Below, in pieces: positions 1 to 10,528 of a DNA stretch of 64,000 nucleotides (the stretch's first letter is position 1; each line of letters opens with the position of its first letter). The notes under the pieces are model-generated. The model did no database searches. It saw only the letters and a program-made list of their open reading frames with translations, and was not told the DNA's origin. This DNA is from Winogradskyella sp. Lineage in GTDB: Bacteria; Bacteroidota; Bacteroidia; Flavobacteriales; Flavobacteriaceae. The translations under genes were made by a program, and so were the position numbers. Location of the stretch: positions 26,674 through 90,673 of the forward strand of contig JAOEWO010000008.1 of assembly GCA_028383925.1 (NCBI GenBank). Direction: 5' to 3'.

Positions 1-7
1 AAAAGCT

Positions 8-292
8 ATGACAGAATTGTATCGTGTATTAAAACCAAACGGCTGCATCTTTATACAAACACCATTTAAAGACGGAGATATTTATGAAGACTACAGTATT
101 GTCTCAGAACAAGCAAGGCGACTCGCCTTTGGACAAGAAGACCATGTACGTATGTATTCTGTAAACGGATTAAACGAACGTTTACAATCTGTAGGTTTTA
201 AAACAGAAATAATTAAAATACAAAACGCAGAAGACACTTATTATGGTTTTAGACCAGAAACTTATATTAAAGCACAAAAACTAATTAGTTAG
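8..292 (+). CDS. SAM-dependent methyltransferase C-terminal part (may be truncated by window edge)
   Basis: ORF; 'ELYRVLKPNGCIFIQTPF' motif typical of class I methyltransferases. Confidence 0.6.
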   Translation: MTELYRVLKPNGCIFIQTPFKDGDIYEDYSIVSEQARRLAFGQEDHVRMYSVNGLNERLQSVGFKTEIIKIQNAEDTYYGFRPETYIKAQKLIS

Positions 293-302
293 AAACAAGC
301 CT

Positions 303-1190
303 GTGATTTCTATTGTAATACCAACATATAACTACAACATTACAGCGCTTTTAGAAGCCTTAAACACACAATTAGAGGTACTCAAAACACCTTATGAGGT
401 TATTTGCTATGAAGATGGCTCTACCAAATATATTGAAGCAAACCGTGCTATAACTTCTAAAATTACACATGCAAAACACGTTATCTCTAAAGAGAATAAC
501 GGTCGTATAAGCACTCGGCAATTATTAGCAAATACAGCTACTTATGATTGGTTACTCTTTTTAGATGCAGATGTTGTTCCAAAAAATACTGACTTTTTAC
601 AACAGTATATAAACTGTTTACAAACCGATTATGACGCTATTTATGGCGGTTATTTTTATACTATTACACCACCGCAAAAAGCATTCTCGTTGCGCTGGAA
701 ATATGGCAAAACTTACGAGCAAGTAAGTGCTGAGATACGTAACAAAAATCGGTACAAAATAGTTATCTCAGGAAATTTTTTGATTAAAAAATCTGTCTTT
801 TTAGAGATTAACTCTAAAATAGATAATGATGGTTATGGCTATGATAATTATTTTGGAGCACTAATGAAACTGAACAACACCAAAGTATTTCATATTAATA
901 ATGAAGCTATTCATAATGGTTTAGATACAAATAATGTGTTTTTAAACAAAGTAGAAAAAGCGGTTGAGACTGTTGCAGAACTTTACCAAAAGCACACCAA
1001 TTTAACCACAGAAAATACCTTACTAGAAGTCTACAAGAAATTTAAAGCTAACGGCCTTTCTAAACCTGTACAATGGATTTTTAAACGTTGTAAGTTAGGC
1101 TTAACAAAACAACTACTCAGTAGCAAACCTAATTTAAGTTTACTTCAATTTTATAAATTGGGCTACCTTTGCACTCTAATGTCTCGTTAA
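303..1190 (+). CDS. family 2 glycosyltransferase
   Basis: N-terminal 'ISIVIPTYNYN' and 'LLFLDADVVP' motifs (GT-A fold). Confidence 0.85.
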   Translation: MISIVIPTYNYNITALLEALNTQLEVLKTPYEVICYEDGSTKYIEANRAITSKITHAKHVISKENNGRISTRQLLANTATYDWLLFLDADVVPKNTDFLQQYINCLQTDYDAIYGGYFYTITPPQKAFSLRWKYGKTYEQVSAEIRNKNRYKIVISGNFLIKKSVFLEINSKIDNDGYGYDNYFGALMKLNNTKVFHINNEAIHNGLDTNNVFLNKVEKAVETVAELYQKHTNLTTENTLLEVYKKFKANGLSKPVQWIFKRCKLGLTKQLLSSKPNLSLLQFYKLGYLCTLMSR

Positions 1191-1192
1191 AC

Positions 1193-2134
1193 ATGATGCC
1201 TTTTTTTTCGGTCGTAATTTCAGTTTATAACAAAGCCCATTTTGTGGAGCAGACTTTGACGCGTATCTTAAATCAAGATTTTAAAGATTTTGAAGTTATT
1301 ATTGTAGATGATGGCAGCAATGACGACAGTCTAAAAATTTTAAACGCATTTAACGATAAGCGTATTACCATTTACCCAACAAAAAATAAGGGTGTATCAT
1401 CTGCTAGAAATTTAGGAATGCAGAAAGCGAATGCAAATTATATTGCATTATCTGATGGTGATGACATTTGGTTGCCAAACCATTTAAGTGAACTAAAAGC
1501 ACTTATAGAATTACACCCTAATTGTGGGATCTACGCGACCTCTTATGTTAAAAAGTTTTTTAATAAGTATACCACACTACCAAAATTTAGCAATGTAGAC
1601 TCCTCTTTTTTTGGTGTTGTAGAAGATTATTTTAGCACAAGTATTATAGATAATATTTTATGGACATCTGCAATAGCATTACCAAAATCTACTATTAACC
1701 AAGGTTATATTTTTGACGAATCTTTAGGTTGTGGTGAAGATATAGACCTTTGGGTTTTTATTGGCAAAACGCTTAAAGTCGCCTTTTCGGCTAAAGTGAC
1801 TGCGCACAAAATGATTCATGCTAAGAATAACCATTTGTCTTTAACTAAAAACATTCCAGATTTAATACAAATGCTAAATAAGCATAAGGCAGATGAAAAA
1901 ACGAATGGCTCATTAAAACGTTACTTAGATCAAAATAGATTTGCAGCAGCTTTAGAAGCTAAAATTTTAGGAGATTTTGATAACTTCAAACTATTAAAAC
2001 AAGATATAGATTTAAAGCATCTAAACTCTAAATTAAAATTTCTTTTACGCTTACCAAAACCAGTGTTAATTGGCCTTAAAAAACTAAAGTTTATTTTGCT
2101 TAGAAAACGCTTGTATAATTCACCTTACCGCTAA
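1193..2134 (+). CDS. family 2 glycosyltransferase (ATG at 1193 preferred to TTG at 1169)
   Basis: 'FSVVISVYNKAHFVEQTL', 'ALSDGDDIW' motifs; overlapping upstream ORF argues for the later start. Confidence 0.85.
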   Translation: MMPFFSVVISVYNKAHFVEQTLTRILNQDFKDFEVIIVDDGSNDDSLKILNAFNDKRITIYPTKNKGVSSARNLGMQKANANYIALSDGDDIWLPNHLSELKALIELHPNCGIYATSYVKKFFNKYTTLPKFSNVDSSFFGVVEDYFSTSIIDNILWTSAIALPKSTINQGYIFDESLGCGEDIDLWVFIGKTLKVAFSAKVTAHKMIHAKNNHLSLTKNIPDLIQMLNKHKADEKTNGSLKRYLDQNRFAAALEAKILGDFDNFKLLKQDIDLKHLNSKLKFLLRLPKPVLIGLKKLKFILLRKRLYNSPYR

Positions 2135-2524
2135 TAAAAAATCTTTATAGTCTCTAATATACTCAGACTCGTCATAAGTTGTAGACGCTAAAACTAAACA
2201 AACTGCACCAGACGAAAAGTTATCTATTTCTCTCCAAATATGTGTTGGTATATATAGCCCTTGGTTAGGTTTGTTAAGCATTATACGTTTTTTAGAGTTG
2301 CCATCATCTACAAAAACATCAAAACTACCGCTAAGTGCAATTATTACAGATTGCTGCTCTTTGTGTGCATGGCCACCTCTAAAACTATCACTAGGCACAT
2401 CGTACAAATAATAAACGCGCTTAATACTAAACGGAATCACCTCTTTTTCTATAACAGCTAAACTGCCTCGCTCGTCGTGTACTTTTGGTATTTCTTTAAG
2501 TTTAACGTGTTCTATTGTATTCAT
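2120..2524 (-). CDS. WxcM/FdtA-like sugar 3,4-ketoisomerase
   Basis: cupin signature 'HDERGSLAVIEKE...RVYYLYDVP...RGGHAHKEQ...YIPTHIWREI'. Confidence 0.85.
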   Translation of the reverse strand: MNTIEHVKLKEIPKVHDERGSLAVIEKEVIPFSIKRVYYLYDVPSDSFRGGHAHKEQQSVIIALSGSFDVFVDDGNSKKRIMLNKPNQGLYIPTHIWREIDNFSSGAVCLVLASTTYDESEYIRDYKDFLLAVR

Positions 2525-2534
2525 TTATATAATC

Positions 2535-3626
2535 CTATTTTAATAACGATTGCCATTGTGCTGCAATTATTGCTTTAGAAAATTTGGCAACACTCGTTTG
2601 GGCATTCGTTTTACAATGTAAATATAATTGTTTGTCTTCTAACATGGTGTTCATTGCAGTTGCAAGTGCGTCTGCATTAAAATTTTCTACCAATAAACCA
2701 TTTTCTTTGTTTGTAATAATTTCATTTGGCCCAGACTTACAATCTACAGAAACTACAGGTGTACCTAGTGCTAATGACTCTATTAGCACCAAAGGAAAAC
2801 CTTCATACTTACTAGTTAAAACAGTAAAAAAAGCATTTTTTACTATAGGTTGCGGATTTGGATTATAAGGTAAAAACTCAACATAATTAGAGAGTTGTAA
2901 AGTAATAACCTCTTTTTGTAAGAACAGTAAATCTTTACCATCACCTAATAATTTTAATTTTATGTTATTGGCCGGCAAAAGCGAAGTCTTATAAGCACTT
3001 AATAGAAGTGAAATGTTTTTAACATCGTTATCTAACCTTCCGTAAAATAAAATATATTTAGCTGCTTCATCTTTTGTTTGGTGGAGAGTATCAACTAAAT
3101 TATCTTCAATGGGGTTGTAAATAACTTCAACATTTTTAAAATTATAGTCGCTTTTAAGCTTTTCTGAAATGGCTTTTGAGACGGCTACTATTTTATATGA
3201 AGTCCTATAAATTATACGACCAATAAACTTATTTGGTGTTATATATTGTTTTGTATTAAAACTATGAACACTATAAATAACGTTTGTATTTTTATAAATA
3301 ACTCTCGAGATTATAAACTCTTTTAAAGCACCAATTCTAGATCTATTATCAATTATATAATTAAACTTGTGCTTTTTAATGTGTTTTTTTAGAATGAGCA
3401 ATCGGTTTAACCTTCCTAAATGCGAGTCTCTTTCTTTTTTTAGTTGCCCTAAATTAAGAAGTTGTCCTTTATAATCGTATGATATATAATCTAAAACACT
3501 AACGATATAAACATCAAAACCAAGCTCATCTAAAAATATAGATAATAATGCTGAAGATTTCTCTGCACCACCAATACCTAAAGAAGACACTACAATACAA
3601 ATCTTTTTATTATTGGCTTTTGTCAT
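2535..3626 (-). CDS. family 4 glycosyltransferase
   Basis: 'GGAEKSSALLS', 'LLGDG', 'EGFPLVLIESLALGTPVVS' motifs. Confidence 0.9.
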   Translation of the reverse strand: MTKANNKKICIVVSSLGIGGAEKSSALLSIFLDELGFDVYIVSVLDYISYDYKGQLLNLGQLKKERDSHLGRLNRLLILKKHIKKHKFNYIIDNRSRIGALKEFIISRVIYKNTNVIYSVHSFNTKQYITPNKFIGRIIYRTSYKIVAVSKAISEKLKSDYNFKNVEVIYNPIEDNLVDTLHQTKDEAAKYILFYGRLDNDVKNISLLLSAYKTSLLPANNIKLKLLGDGKDLLFLQKEVITLQLSNYVEFLPYNPNPQPIVKNAFFTVLTSKYEGFPLVLIESLALGTPVVSVDCKSGPNEIITNKENGLLVENFNADALATAMNTMLEDKQLYLHCKTNAQTSVAKFSKAIIAAQWQSLLK

Positions 3627-3714
3627 TAACTACTATCTTTGAAACAAATGTAACGATATAAATGAAACATTCTTATTTGAAATATAACGAGATTTTTAAG
3701 GTAGTATTAAGACG

Positions 3715-4893
3715 TTGCATGTGCCAGAACAAAACCATAACAACCCACAGATGAAAATTTTATTAGTTGGTGAATATAGTAGGCTGCATAATTCTTTGAA
3801 GGAAGGCTTAATGCAACTAAACCACGAGGTAACTATCGTGGCCAATGGTGATGGTTTTAAAAACTATGATGTAGATTATCTTATAAAAAAGAAATATAGT
3901 AGTGGTATTTTAAAACGTTTTAAAAACGCAGTTTATAAAGTTATTGGTATAGATTTAGAATCGTATTACACAAAAAAACAAATTAATGCTTTACAACCTA
4001 ATATTAGCAATTTTGATGTGGTACAGTTTATAAATGAAGCCCCTTTTGGTTGTACTGCGACTATTGAAAAGAGTATTTTTAAATTAATTTCTTCGTGGAA
4101 TAAAAACAGCTTTTTATTGTCTTGTGGCACAGATCATTTAAGTGTAAAATATGCATTAGATGGTAAATTTAGGTACTCTATCTTAACACCTTATTTAGAT
4201 GGTAAAGATACTACACACCAGAGTGCATACGGCTTAAAGTATGTGCAAAAAGATTTTAAAGCGCTACACGATTTTATTTTTAACTCGGTAAAAGGTGTTA
4301 TTGCATCAGATATAGATTATCATATACCATTACAAAACCATTCAAAATATTTAGGTTTAATACCTAACCCTATAAATACAGAAATATTAGAATTTGAACC
4401 TTTAAAAGCCTCAGACAAAATTATTATCTTTCATGGTATAAATTCAAAAAACTATTACAAAAAAGGGAATGATATTTTTGAAGACGCTTTATCAATTTTA
4501 AAAGCAAAACACGATGCTAAAATTGAAATATTAACCGTTAGAAGTCTTCCCTATAAAGCATATATAGCATCGTACAACAAAGCACATATTGTACTAGATC
4601 AGGTCTATGCATACGACCAAGGTTATAACGCATTAGAGGCTATGGCAAAGGGTAAAGTTGTATTTACAGGCGCCGAAAAAGAATGGCTCAATTATTATAA
4701 ACTCAAAGAAGATACGGTTGCTATAAATGCATTACCCAATGCAAAAGCTATTGCTCAAAAATTAGAATGGCTTGTTTTAAATCCAGATAAATTAATCGAA
4801 ATTTCTAACCAAGCAAAAGACTTTATAGACACGCACCACAATTACATAAAAAGTGCTGAGAAATATATAACAGCTTGGCAAACTAAAATTTAA
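3715..4893 (+). CDS. glycosyltransferase family 1-like
   Basis: 'MKILLVGEYSRLHNSLKEGL', 'YDQGYNALEAMAKGKVVFTG'; true start may be internal at MKILLVG. Confidence 0.75.
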   Translation: MHVPEQNHNNPQMKILLVGEYSRLHNSLKEGLMQLNHEVTIVANGDGFKNYDVDYLIKKKYSSGILKRFKNAVYKVIGIDLESYYTKKQINALQPNISNFDVVQFINEAPFGCTATIEKSIFKLISSWNKNSFLLSCGTDHLSVKYALDGKFRYSILTPYLDGKDTTHQSAYGLKYVQKDFKALHDFIFNSVKGVIASDIDYHIPLQNHSKYLGLIPNPINTEILEFEPLKASDKIIIFHGINSKNYYKKGNDIFEDALSILKAKHDAKIEILTVRSLPYKAYIASYNKAHIVLDQVYAYDQGYNALEAMAKGKVVFTGAEKEWLNYYKLKEDTVAINALPNAKAIAQKLEWLVLNPDKLIEISNQAKDFIDTHHNYIKSAEKYITAWQTKI

Positions 4894-6209
4894 GTTACTT
4901 CATTTTTAGCTTCATCTTTATCTTCAGTTTTAGCTCCATTTTTAGCGTAATAAGTGCTAACTACAAAAGCAACAATTATAAAATAAATGATGTAACGAAC
5001 AAAATGTGCTATAACAATCCCTTCTGTACCATACGATTGTATAAACAACTGCGAAAGCACAAAAAAGAGCACTAAAGAAATAATCTCAGTAATTACAAAA
5101 CTCTTAACCAAACGTTTGGCCAAAAACTGATGAGCTAAAACCAACGCAGACAGTCTTATAAAATCACCCAACAACTGCCATTTAAATAAAGGTTCCATGC
5201 CTTCAAATTCTGGATAAACAAAACTAATAATATAGTTTCTAACCAAGTAAACAATCACCATACCTAATGCAAAAATGGGCAATATGGTCTTATAGATATG
5301 AAATACTTCTGCTTTAAAATCACCTTTAGAATGAATACTCGCAAATTTTGGTATGACATATAACGAGAATAAACCGGTTGCAAATACCATATAATTTTTA
5401 GAAATAAACATTACGGCTGTCCAATTTCCGGCTTCACCTGTACTAATTTCGTCAGAGATAAGATTTCTTAATTCTATTTCTATAAAATTCAGTAAAAATG
5501 TAGACACAAATGACATTATAGTAAATGCCAACAACTGATTTTTATAAATAAACGAGAGTTTTAACTTTGATGGCTGCACGTACACTACTAATGTTTTACC
5601 AAAAACAATTAACAAAATAACAAGTTGAATAACAGGTGCAATAGCAATGGCAATTAAAGCACCATCTAAGTTAAAAGTTAACAACCCATAAAGTAATGCT
5701 GCGACACTTAACAGATAAGAAATGAGCTCTACTTTTGCGTATGTTTTATAATCAGAAAGGCCATTAACCACACCACTAAAAATACGATTTACAGCAATAA
5801 ACGGCACAATAATAGCCAGCACTTTTAAGATGTAATGGTACGACTCGTCTTTAAATATTTTTACAGACAACGGTTCTGCAAAAAAGAATAGAATACCACC
5901 AGAAACAAAACTCCCAATTAAAATAAATAAGGCTACGGAAGAAAATATTTTTTGAAGCTCGCTTTTATTATCTCTAAACTCTGATACATATTTTACAGCA
6001 CCATTAAAAACACCCAACGTAGATGTGCTGGTTAACATGGCTGTAAGGTTTCTTATTTGGCCCACTAAGGCATACCCAGAATCACCAACCATACTCGCTA
6101 ATAATCTCTGTACAAAAAAAGACACAACAAGTCTTATACTTATTACAAATGCATTTAGCGATGTAATTTTAAGCACAATATTACCCGTTAAAAATTTTGG
6201 AAGCCTCAC
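4890..6209 (-). CDS. polysaccharide/O-antigen flippase (Wzx-like)
   Basis: multi-TM protein with 'GDSGYALVGQIRNLTAMLTSTSTLGVFNGAVKYVSE' N-terminus. Confidence 0.8.
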   Translation of the reverse strand: MRLPKFLTGNIVLKITSLNAFVISIRLVVSFFVQRLLASMVGDSGYALVGQIRNLTAMLTSTSTLGVFNGAVKYVSEFRDNKSELQKIFSSVALFILIGSFVSGGILFFFAEPLSVKIFKDESYHYILKVLAIIVPFIAVNRIFSGVVNGLSDYKTYAKVELISYLLSVAALLYGLLTFNLDGALIAIAIAPVIQLVILLIVFGKTLVVYVQPSKLKLSFIYKNQLLAFTIMSFVSTFLLNFIEIELRNLISDEISTGEAGNWTAVMFISKNYMVFATGLFSLYVIPKFASIHSKGDFKAEVFHIYKTILPIFALGMVIVYLVRNYIISFVYPEFEGMEPLFKWQLLGDFIRLSALVLAHQFLAKRLVKSFVITEIISLVLFFVLSQLFIQSYGTEGIVIAHFVRYIIYFIIVAFVVSTYYAKNGAKTEDKDEAKNEVT

Positions 6210-6220
6210 GTATTTAAAGA

Positions 6221-7531
6221 TTAAGAGTCCTTGGTACTTTGGTCTTCTAAAACACCAAACAAAGAACTACCAAATATTAACAATATTAAACCAAAATACA
6301 TTACATAACTAAAACAATGGGCCATTACAGCACCTTTATAACCAAAATCATCTATTAAATAAATACTAGAAACATATAGCATTACAAACAAGAAAATCTC
6401 TAAAACTATAAAGTGGCTAAACATTTTCTTAGCTAAAAACTGGTATGCAATTACCATGGATAAAACACGAACAAAATCTCCTAATATTTGATATCCGAAT
6501 AAGGTTTCTACAGGTCTAAATTCTTCAGTAAATAGTAATGGTACTAAAAACGATCTTGTAAAATAAATGACTAGTAATAAAACACCAAATATGGGCATTA
6601 TCGTTTTGTAAAAACTAAATACTTCTTTTCTAAATGCTTTTTTAGTATTGATTTGTGTAAACCGTGGTAATATATAAAGTGCCATTAAAGAGTTAATAAA
6701 CATAAGGTAATAATTAGACACACGATTCATGGCTTCCCAGTAACCTGCTTCTTTAATACCAACTTCATCAATAATATAAGATCTAATAATTAGCGTTACT
6801 ATGGGTATTGCAATAGATGATACTAAGGCCATAATCATATACGGACTTAGTTTGTCTAAAACAGAAAAGCTAACATTAGATATTTTTACATAAGACACTA
6901 AATTTTTTCTATACAAAATACCAACAACCGAAATGAGTAGATTTAAAGTAGGTGTAATTACTATGGCAATAAGAGCACCATCTATATTTTCTTGTTTTAT
7001 GAGTACTAAAGTGACTAATAAGCCTAAAACTTGACCTATAATATTAATTATTAGAAGAATTTTGTGCTTAGAAAAACCATTCATTATAGAAAACACAAAC
7101 ATATTTAAAGCGTAAAATGGCAATACAGTAGCCAAAACCTTAATGATATAGGTGTAGTTATAATTTGATGTAAAGATTAAATTATTAATGAACTCTGCAT
7201 TATAATAGCATAAAAATGCTAGTAACATTGATGAGAAAAAGCCAAAATAGAAAACTGTAGATAAGGTCTTTGAAAGCTCTAAAGCGTTGTTTTTAGTTTC
7301 GTTAATAAACTTTACAACACCTTTATACAAACCTGCAATAGCTAGCGATTGTATGGCGCTCATAAAATTTCTTAAGTTACCTATAAGTGCCATGCCATAA
7401 GGCCCAATATAAAGTGCTATAAATTTAGAAATAAGAATACCTGTTACAATCTTAAGTGTAATATTAGCGTTATTAAGACGTGCTGCCTTAACTAAAACTT
7501 CGGTATTTATGTAGTGTATTAAACGTTTCAA
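6221..7531 (-). CDS. polysaccharide/O-antigen flippase (Wzx-like), tandem paralog
   Basis: same architecture as the neighbouring ORF ('GPYGMALIGNLRNFMSAIQSLAIAGLYKGVVKFINE'). Confidence 0.8.
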   Translation of the reverse strand: MKRLIHYINTEVLVKAARLNNANITLKIVTGILISKFIALYIGPYGMALIGNLRNFMSAIQSLAIAGLYKGVVKFINETKNNALELSKTLSTVFYFGFFSSMLLAFLCYYNAEFINNLIFTSNYNYTYIIKVLATVLPFYALNMFVFSIMNGFSKHKILLIINIIGQVLGLLVTLVLIKQENIDGALIAIVITPTLNLLISVVGILYRKNLVSYVKISNVSFSVLDKLSPYMIMALVSSIAIPIVTLIIRSYIIDEVGIKEAGYWEAMNRVSNYYLMFINSLMALYILPRFTQINTKKAFRKEVFSFYKTIMPIFGVLLLVIYFTRSFLVPLLFTEEFRPVETLFGYQILGDFVRVLSMVIAYQFLAKKMFSHFIVLEIFLFVMLYVSSIYLIDDFGYKGAVMAHCFSYVMYFGLILLIFGSSLFGVLEDQSTKDS

Positions 7532-8629
7532 TTAATAGTTATTTACAACTTTTATTACAGCTTGTACCTCTTTAATAGACATAACTGGGCTTATTGGCAA
7601 ACTTATAATTCTTTTATGAATCTTCTCTGTTATAGGAAGATTTAAGTGCGACAATAACGCTAAAGCCTTTTGTTTGTGAGGTGGTATTGGGTAATGTATT
7701 AACCACGCTACAGCATTAGCTTCTAAATATTTAATAAAACCGTCTCTATCTTCTACCTCTACAACAAAGGCATAAAACACATGCTTTTTAGAACCGTTAT
7801 ATTTTGGTAATTGTATTTTAGGATTTGTTATTTCTCTTAAATATGTTTTTGCAATAGCACTTCGTTTTTCATTATCTGCATCTAAATGTATGAGTTTAAT
7901 ATTTAAAAACGCAGCTTGCATATCGTCTAATCTGCTATTAACTCCAATAATTTCGTTATTGTATTTTTCTTTACTCCCGTAATTTCTAAGAAGTTTAATA
8001 GTCTGTTCTAAGTCTTTATGGTTTGTAGTTACAGCACCACCATCACCAAGAGCACCAAGGTTTTTACTAGGATAAAAGCTAAAAGCTGCAGCATGAGATA
8101 AATTACCAGCTTTGCCCAAACTTGTTTCTGCACCATGTGCCTGTGCAGCGTCTTCAAAAAGCAAAAGATTATGAGTATTAGAAAACTCAGCAAATGCTTC
8201 CATATCTGCTAACTGCCCATATAAATGCACTGCGATTATCGCTTTTATTTTTGGCGTAAACTGTTGTTTAACATTAGTAATAGAGAGCGTATAAGTATTC
8301 TTACAAGGCTCTACCAAAACAGGCTCTAAACCTGCATGAATAACAGAAAGTATTGTCGCAATAAAGGTGTTGGCTGGCACCATAACTTTATCCCCTTTTT
8401 TTAATTTACCTAAGTGTATGTAGCCTTTTAAAATAAGGGTTAATGCATCTAAACCGTTGGCTGTACCAATACAATAGTTGGCACCACAATAGTTAGCAAA
8501 AGCAGCTTCAAAATTTAATACATTTTTACCTAAAATAAAGTGTGAATCTTTTAAAGACTGTTTAAAAGCAGTTTCGTAATCTTTATGAAAACGTTTGTTA
8601 ATTTTATGAAGATCTAAAAATTTAATCAT
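7532..8629 (-). CDS. DegT/DnrJ/EryC1/StrS-family sugar aminotransferase (FdtB-like)
   Basis: 'FEDAAQAHGAE', 'FSFYPSKNLGALGDGGAV' PLP-Lys motif. Confidence 0.92.
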   Translation of the reverse strand: MIKFLDLHKINKRFHKDYETAFKQSLKDSHFILGKNVLNFEAAFANYCGANYCIGTANGLDALTLILKGYIHLGKLKKGDKVMVPANTFIATILSVIHAGLEPVLVEPCKNTYTLSITNVKQQFTPKIKAIIAVHLYGQLADMEAFAEFSNTHNLLLFEDAAQAHGAETSLGKAGNLSHAAAFSFYPSKNLGALGDGGAVTTNHKDLEQTIKLLRNYGSKEKYNNEIIGVNSRLDDMQAAFLNIKLIHLDADNEKRSAIAKTYLREITNPKIQLPKYNGSKKHVFYAFVVEVEDRDGFIKYLEANAVAWLIHYPIPPHKQKALALLSHLNLPITEKIHKRIISLPISPVMSIKEVQAVIKVVNNY

Positions 8630-9603
8630 ACAAAAATTGCATCTAGCAGTTTATAATTTTCTGTTTCAATTTCATAGAATCCTTGTGCTACAGAGCGCGC
8701 ACCAAAGCCTTCTTTCCAATATAGTAAACCTTCATTAATTTGTTGACCAGCATTAATATTAGACGTTCCAAAATCATAATACCGTTTGTCTTTAAACACA
8801 GTTTTAATAAGATGGTGATGTAAAAAATCTAAACTTCCTAATGTGTTTTTATCTGCATTTCCTGAAATATATTGGCAATGAGCCACATGTTCTGTTTCAA
8901 AAATTGTAGTACCAGCAACAATAGTTTGGTCTTTAAACACATTAAATTGCCTTATATTGTTTTTAAATTGAGATTTTAAAAGTGTAATTTCTTCTAAGCT
9001 ATGCACAGGCTTAACGCCATGTTTAGAAGACAAATTAGCTATTAGTATAGTGTTCCAAAACAAATCGAAATCTTGTACTTCTTCTACCCTTAAATTTGAT
9101 TTTTCGCCTCTTTTAATACCTTTTTTTCTACTGTTAGAATAGGTGTTATCTGTTAATTCTAAAACAGAATGAAGGTCTGTACGCATTAGCTTTGCGTGGG
9201 TTCTAAATAAGAGATAAGCTAATGCATTATTTGTTGGGTTTTGTAAATATATACTTGGCAACTCTTTTAGCGTAATGCGCTTAATACCATTGGCGTTTAA
9301 AAACTCTAAAACCGCTTTAAACACATTAATAATTACTGTTGTTTTTATAAGCTTGTCTGTTATTAAACTACCGTAAGTTAAGCCTTGGTGCGAATATAAT
9401 TTTTCACCTACTCTATTTGCAGGCAGTAAAGCAATGAGCTTTTTATCGTCGTAAATTAGTAACGAATAGTCAACAAACCTATGGCTATGATAGTCCATAA
9501 AATCGCGTTGAAACAAAAAAGTATCTTGATTGCTTTTTAACGCAAAATTATTCCACGTCGTTTTATCGTTAACCTTATATATCTTTACGTTATAGTCTGA
9601 CAT
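8626..9603 (-). CDS. FemAB/GNAT-like acyltransferase
   Basis: FemAB-like pattern 'HQGLTYGSL...NTLGSLDFLHHHLI...YDFGTSN...GLLYWKEGFGAR'. Confidence 0.7.
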   Translation of the reverse strand: MSDYNVKIYKVNDKTTWNNFALKSNQDTFLFQRDFMDYHSHRFVDYSLLIYDDKKLIALLPANRVGEKLYSHQGLTYGSLITDKLIKTTVIINVFKAVLEFLNANGIKRITLKELPSIYLQNPTNNALAYLLFRTHAKLMRTDLHSVLELTDNTYSNSRKKGIKRGEKSNLRVEEVQDFDLFWNTILIANLSSKHGVKPVHSLEEITLLKSQFKNNIRQFNVFKDQTIVAGTTIFETEHVAHCQYISGNADKNTLGSLDFLHHHLIKTVFKDKRYYDFGTSNINAGQQINEGLLYWKEGFGARSVAQGFYEIETENYKLLDAIFV

Positions 9604-9618
9604 TACTCAAAAATAATT

Positions 9619-10527
9619 CTAATTTTCTATTAAGCTATTAAGGATCAATGAAAATTTCTTGGCTCCCGTACTATTTAGATGATCTGCATCATAAAAATCG
9701 CTGTGTATTAAGTTTAGACGCGTCATAAAGTTATGATAAGAGCAGTTTTCATATTTTTCGCCTAAATAAATACCTGTTTCAACCATTTTATCAACTTGGT
9801 TTGTATTAAGGTTATTTACATAACTTTTATAGGCAGGCGGTGTAACTACTAAAACTTTAATATGGCGTTGGTTACAGTGTTCAATTATTTTTTTAAAGAC
9901 TTCGCTGTTTTTATGTAATAAGTGCCAAGAAGATATGGTGTGTCGCTTTGCTGCTATGCGCCCTGCATTGTCTAAATCTATTGTTTTAAGCTGACTTTTT
10001 ACTTTACCAAAACCTAAACTATCGCAGTTAAGCAATGGCGTATTATTAAAATACTCGTTTTTTAAAACTTCTAAACTTTGTTTTAATCCCATGGCTAGTA
10101 CTTCAGAGTTGTGCTTTAACGTGTAATCTAAATCTACATTGGTGTATAATTTATAGTCTTTTAGTCTCCAATCTTCGGGTGATAGTTTAAGCTGTTCAAA
10201 AAGGGTATCGTAAGATAATCTAATCACCACAGTTTTTAAATTTGTAAGCTGATGCTCATAAGATTTTAAAATGGCCAAATCTACATCTGGTGACTGCGAA
10301 ACATTACTCATATTAAATGCTGGTGCTGTAAAGTATTTTGGATTAATACCATAAAACGAATGGGAGCTCCCTAAAATTAAGGTCTCAATACGTTCTGCCT
10401 TATTTTCTAAATACTCAGATTTAAGCTCATAACTATTTGGTATATGTCTAATTCTAATCTCAAGACTTATAGCCAGCACCACTATTGGTATTAAAAAAAG
10501 TATGATAGATTTTATAAACCCTTTCAT
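9619..10527 (-). CDS. SGNH/AlgJ-like protein, probable MBOAT partner
   Basis: signal-anchor, 'LILGSSHSFYGI' and 'DADHLNSTGA' (Ser and DxxH blocks); probable start MKGFIKSII just after the MBOAT stop. Confidence 0.65.
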   Translation of the reverse strand: MKGFIKSIILFLIPIVVLAISLEIRIRHIPNSYELKSEYLENKAERIETLILGSSHSFYGINPKYFTAPAFNMSNVSQSPDVDLAILKSYEHQLTNLKTVVIRLSYDTLFEQLKLSPEDWRLKDYKLYTNVDLDYTLKHNSEVLAMGLKQSLEVLKNEYFNNTPLLNCDSLGFGKVKSQLKTIDLDNAGRIAAKRHTISSWHLLHKNSEVFKKIIEHCNQRHIKVLVVTPPAYKSYVNNLNTNQVDKMVETGIYLGEKYENCSYHNFMTRLNLIHSDFYDADHLNSTGAKKFSLILNSLIEN

Positions 10528-10528
10528 T

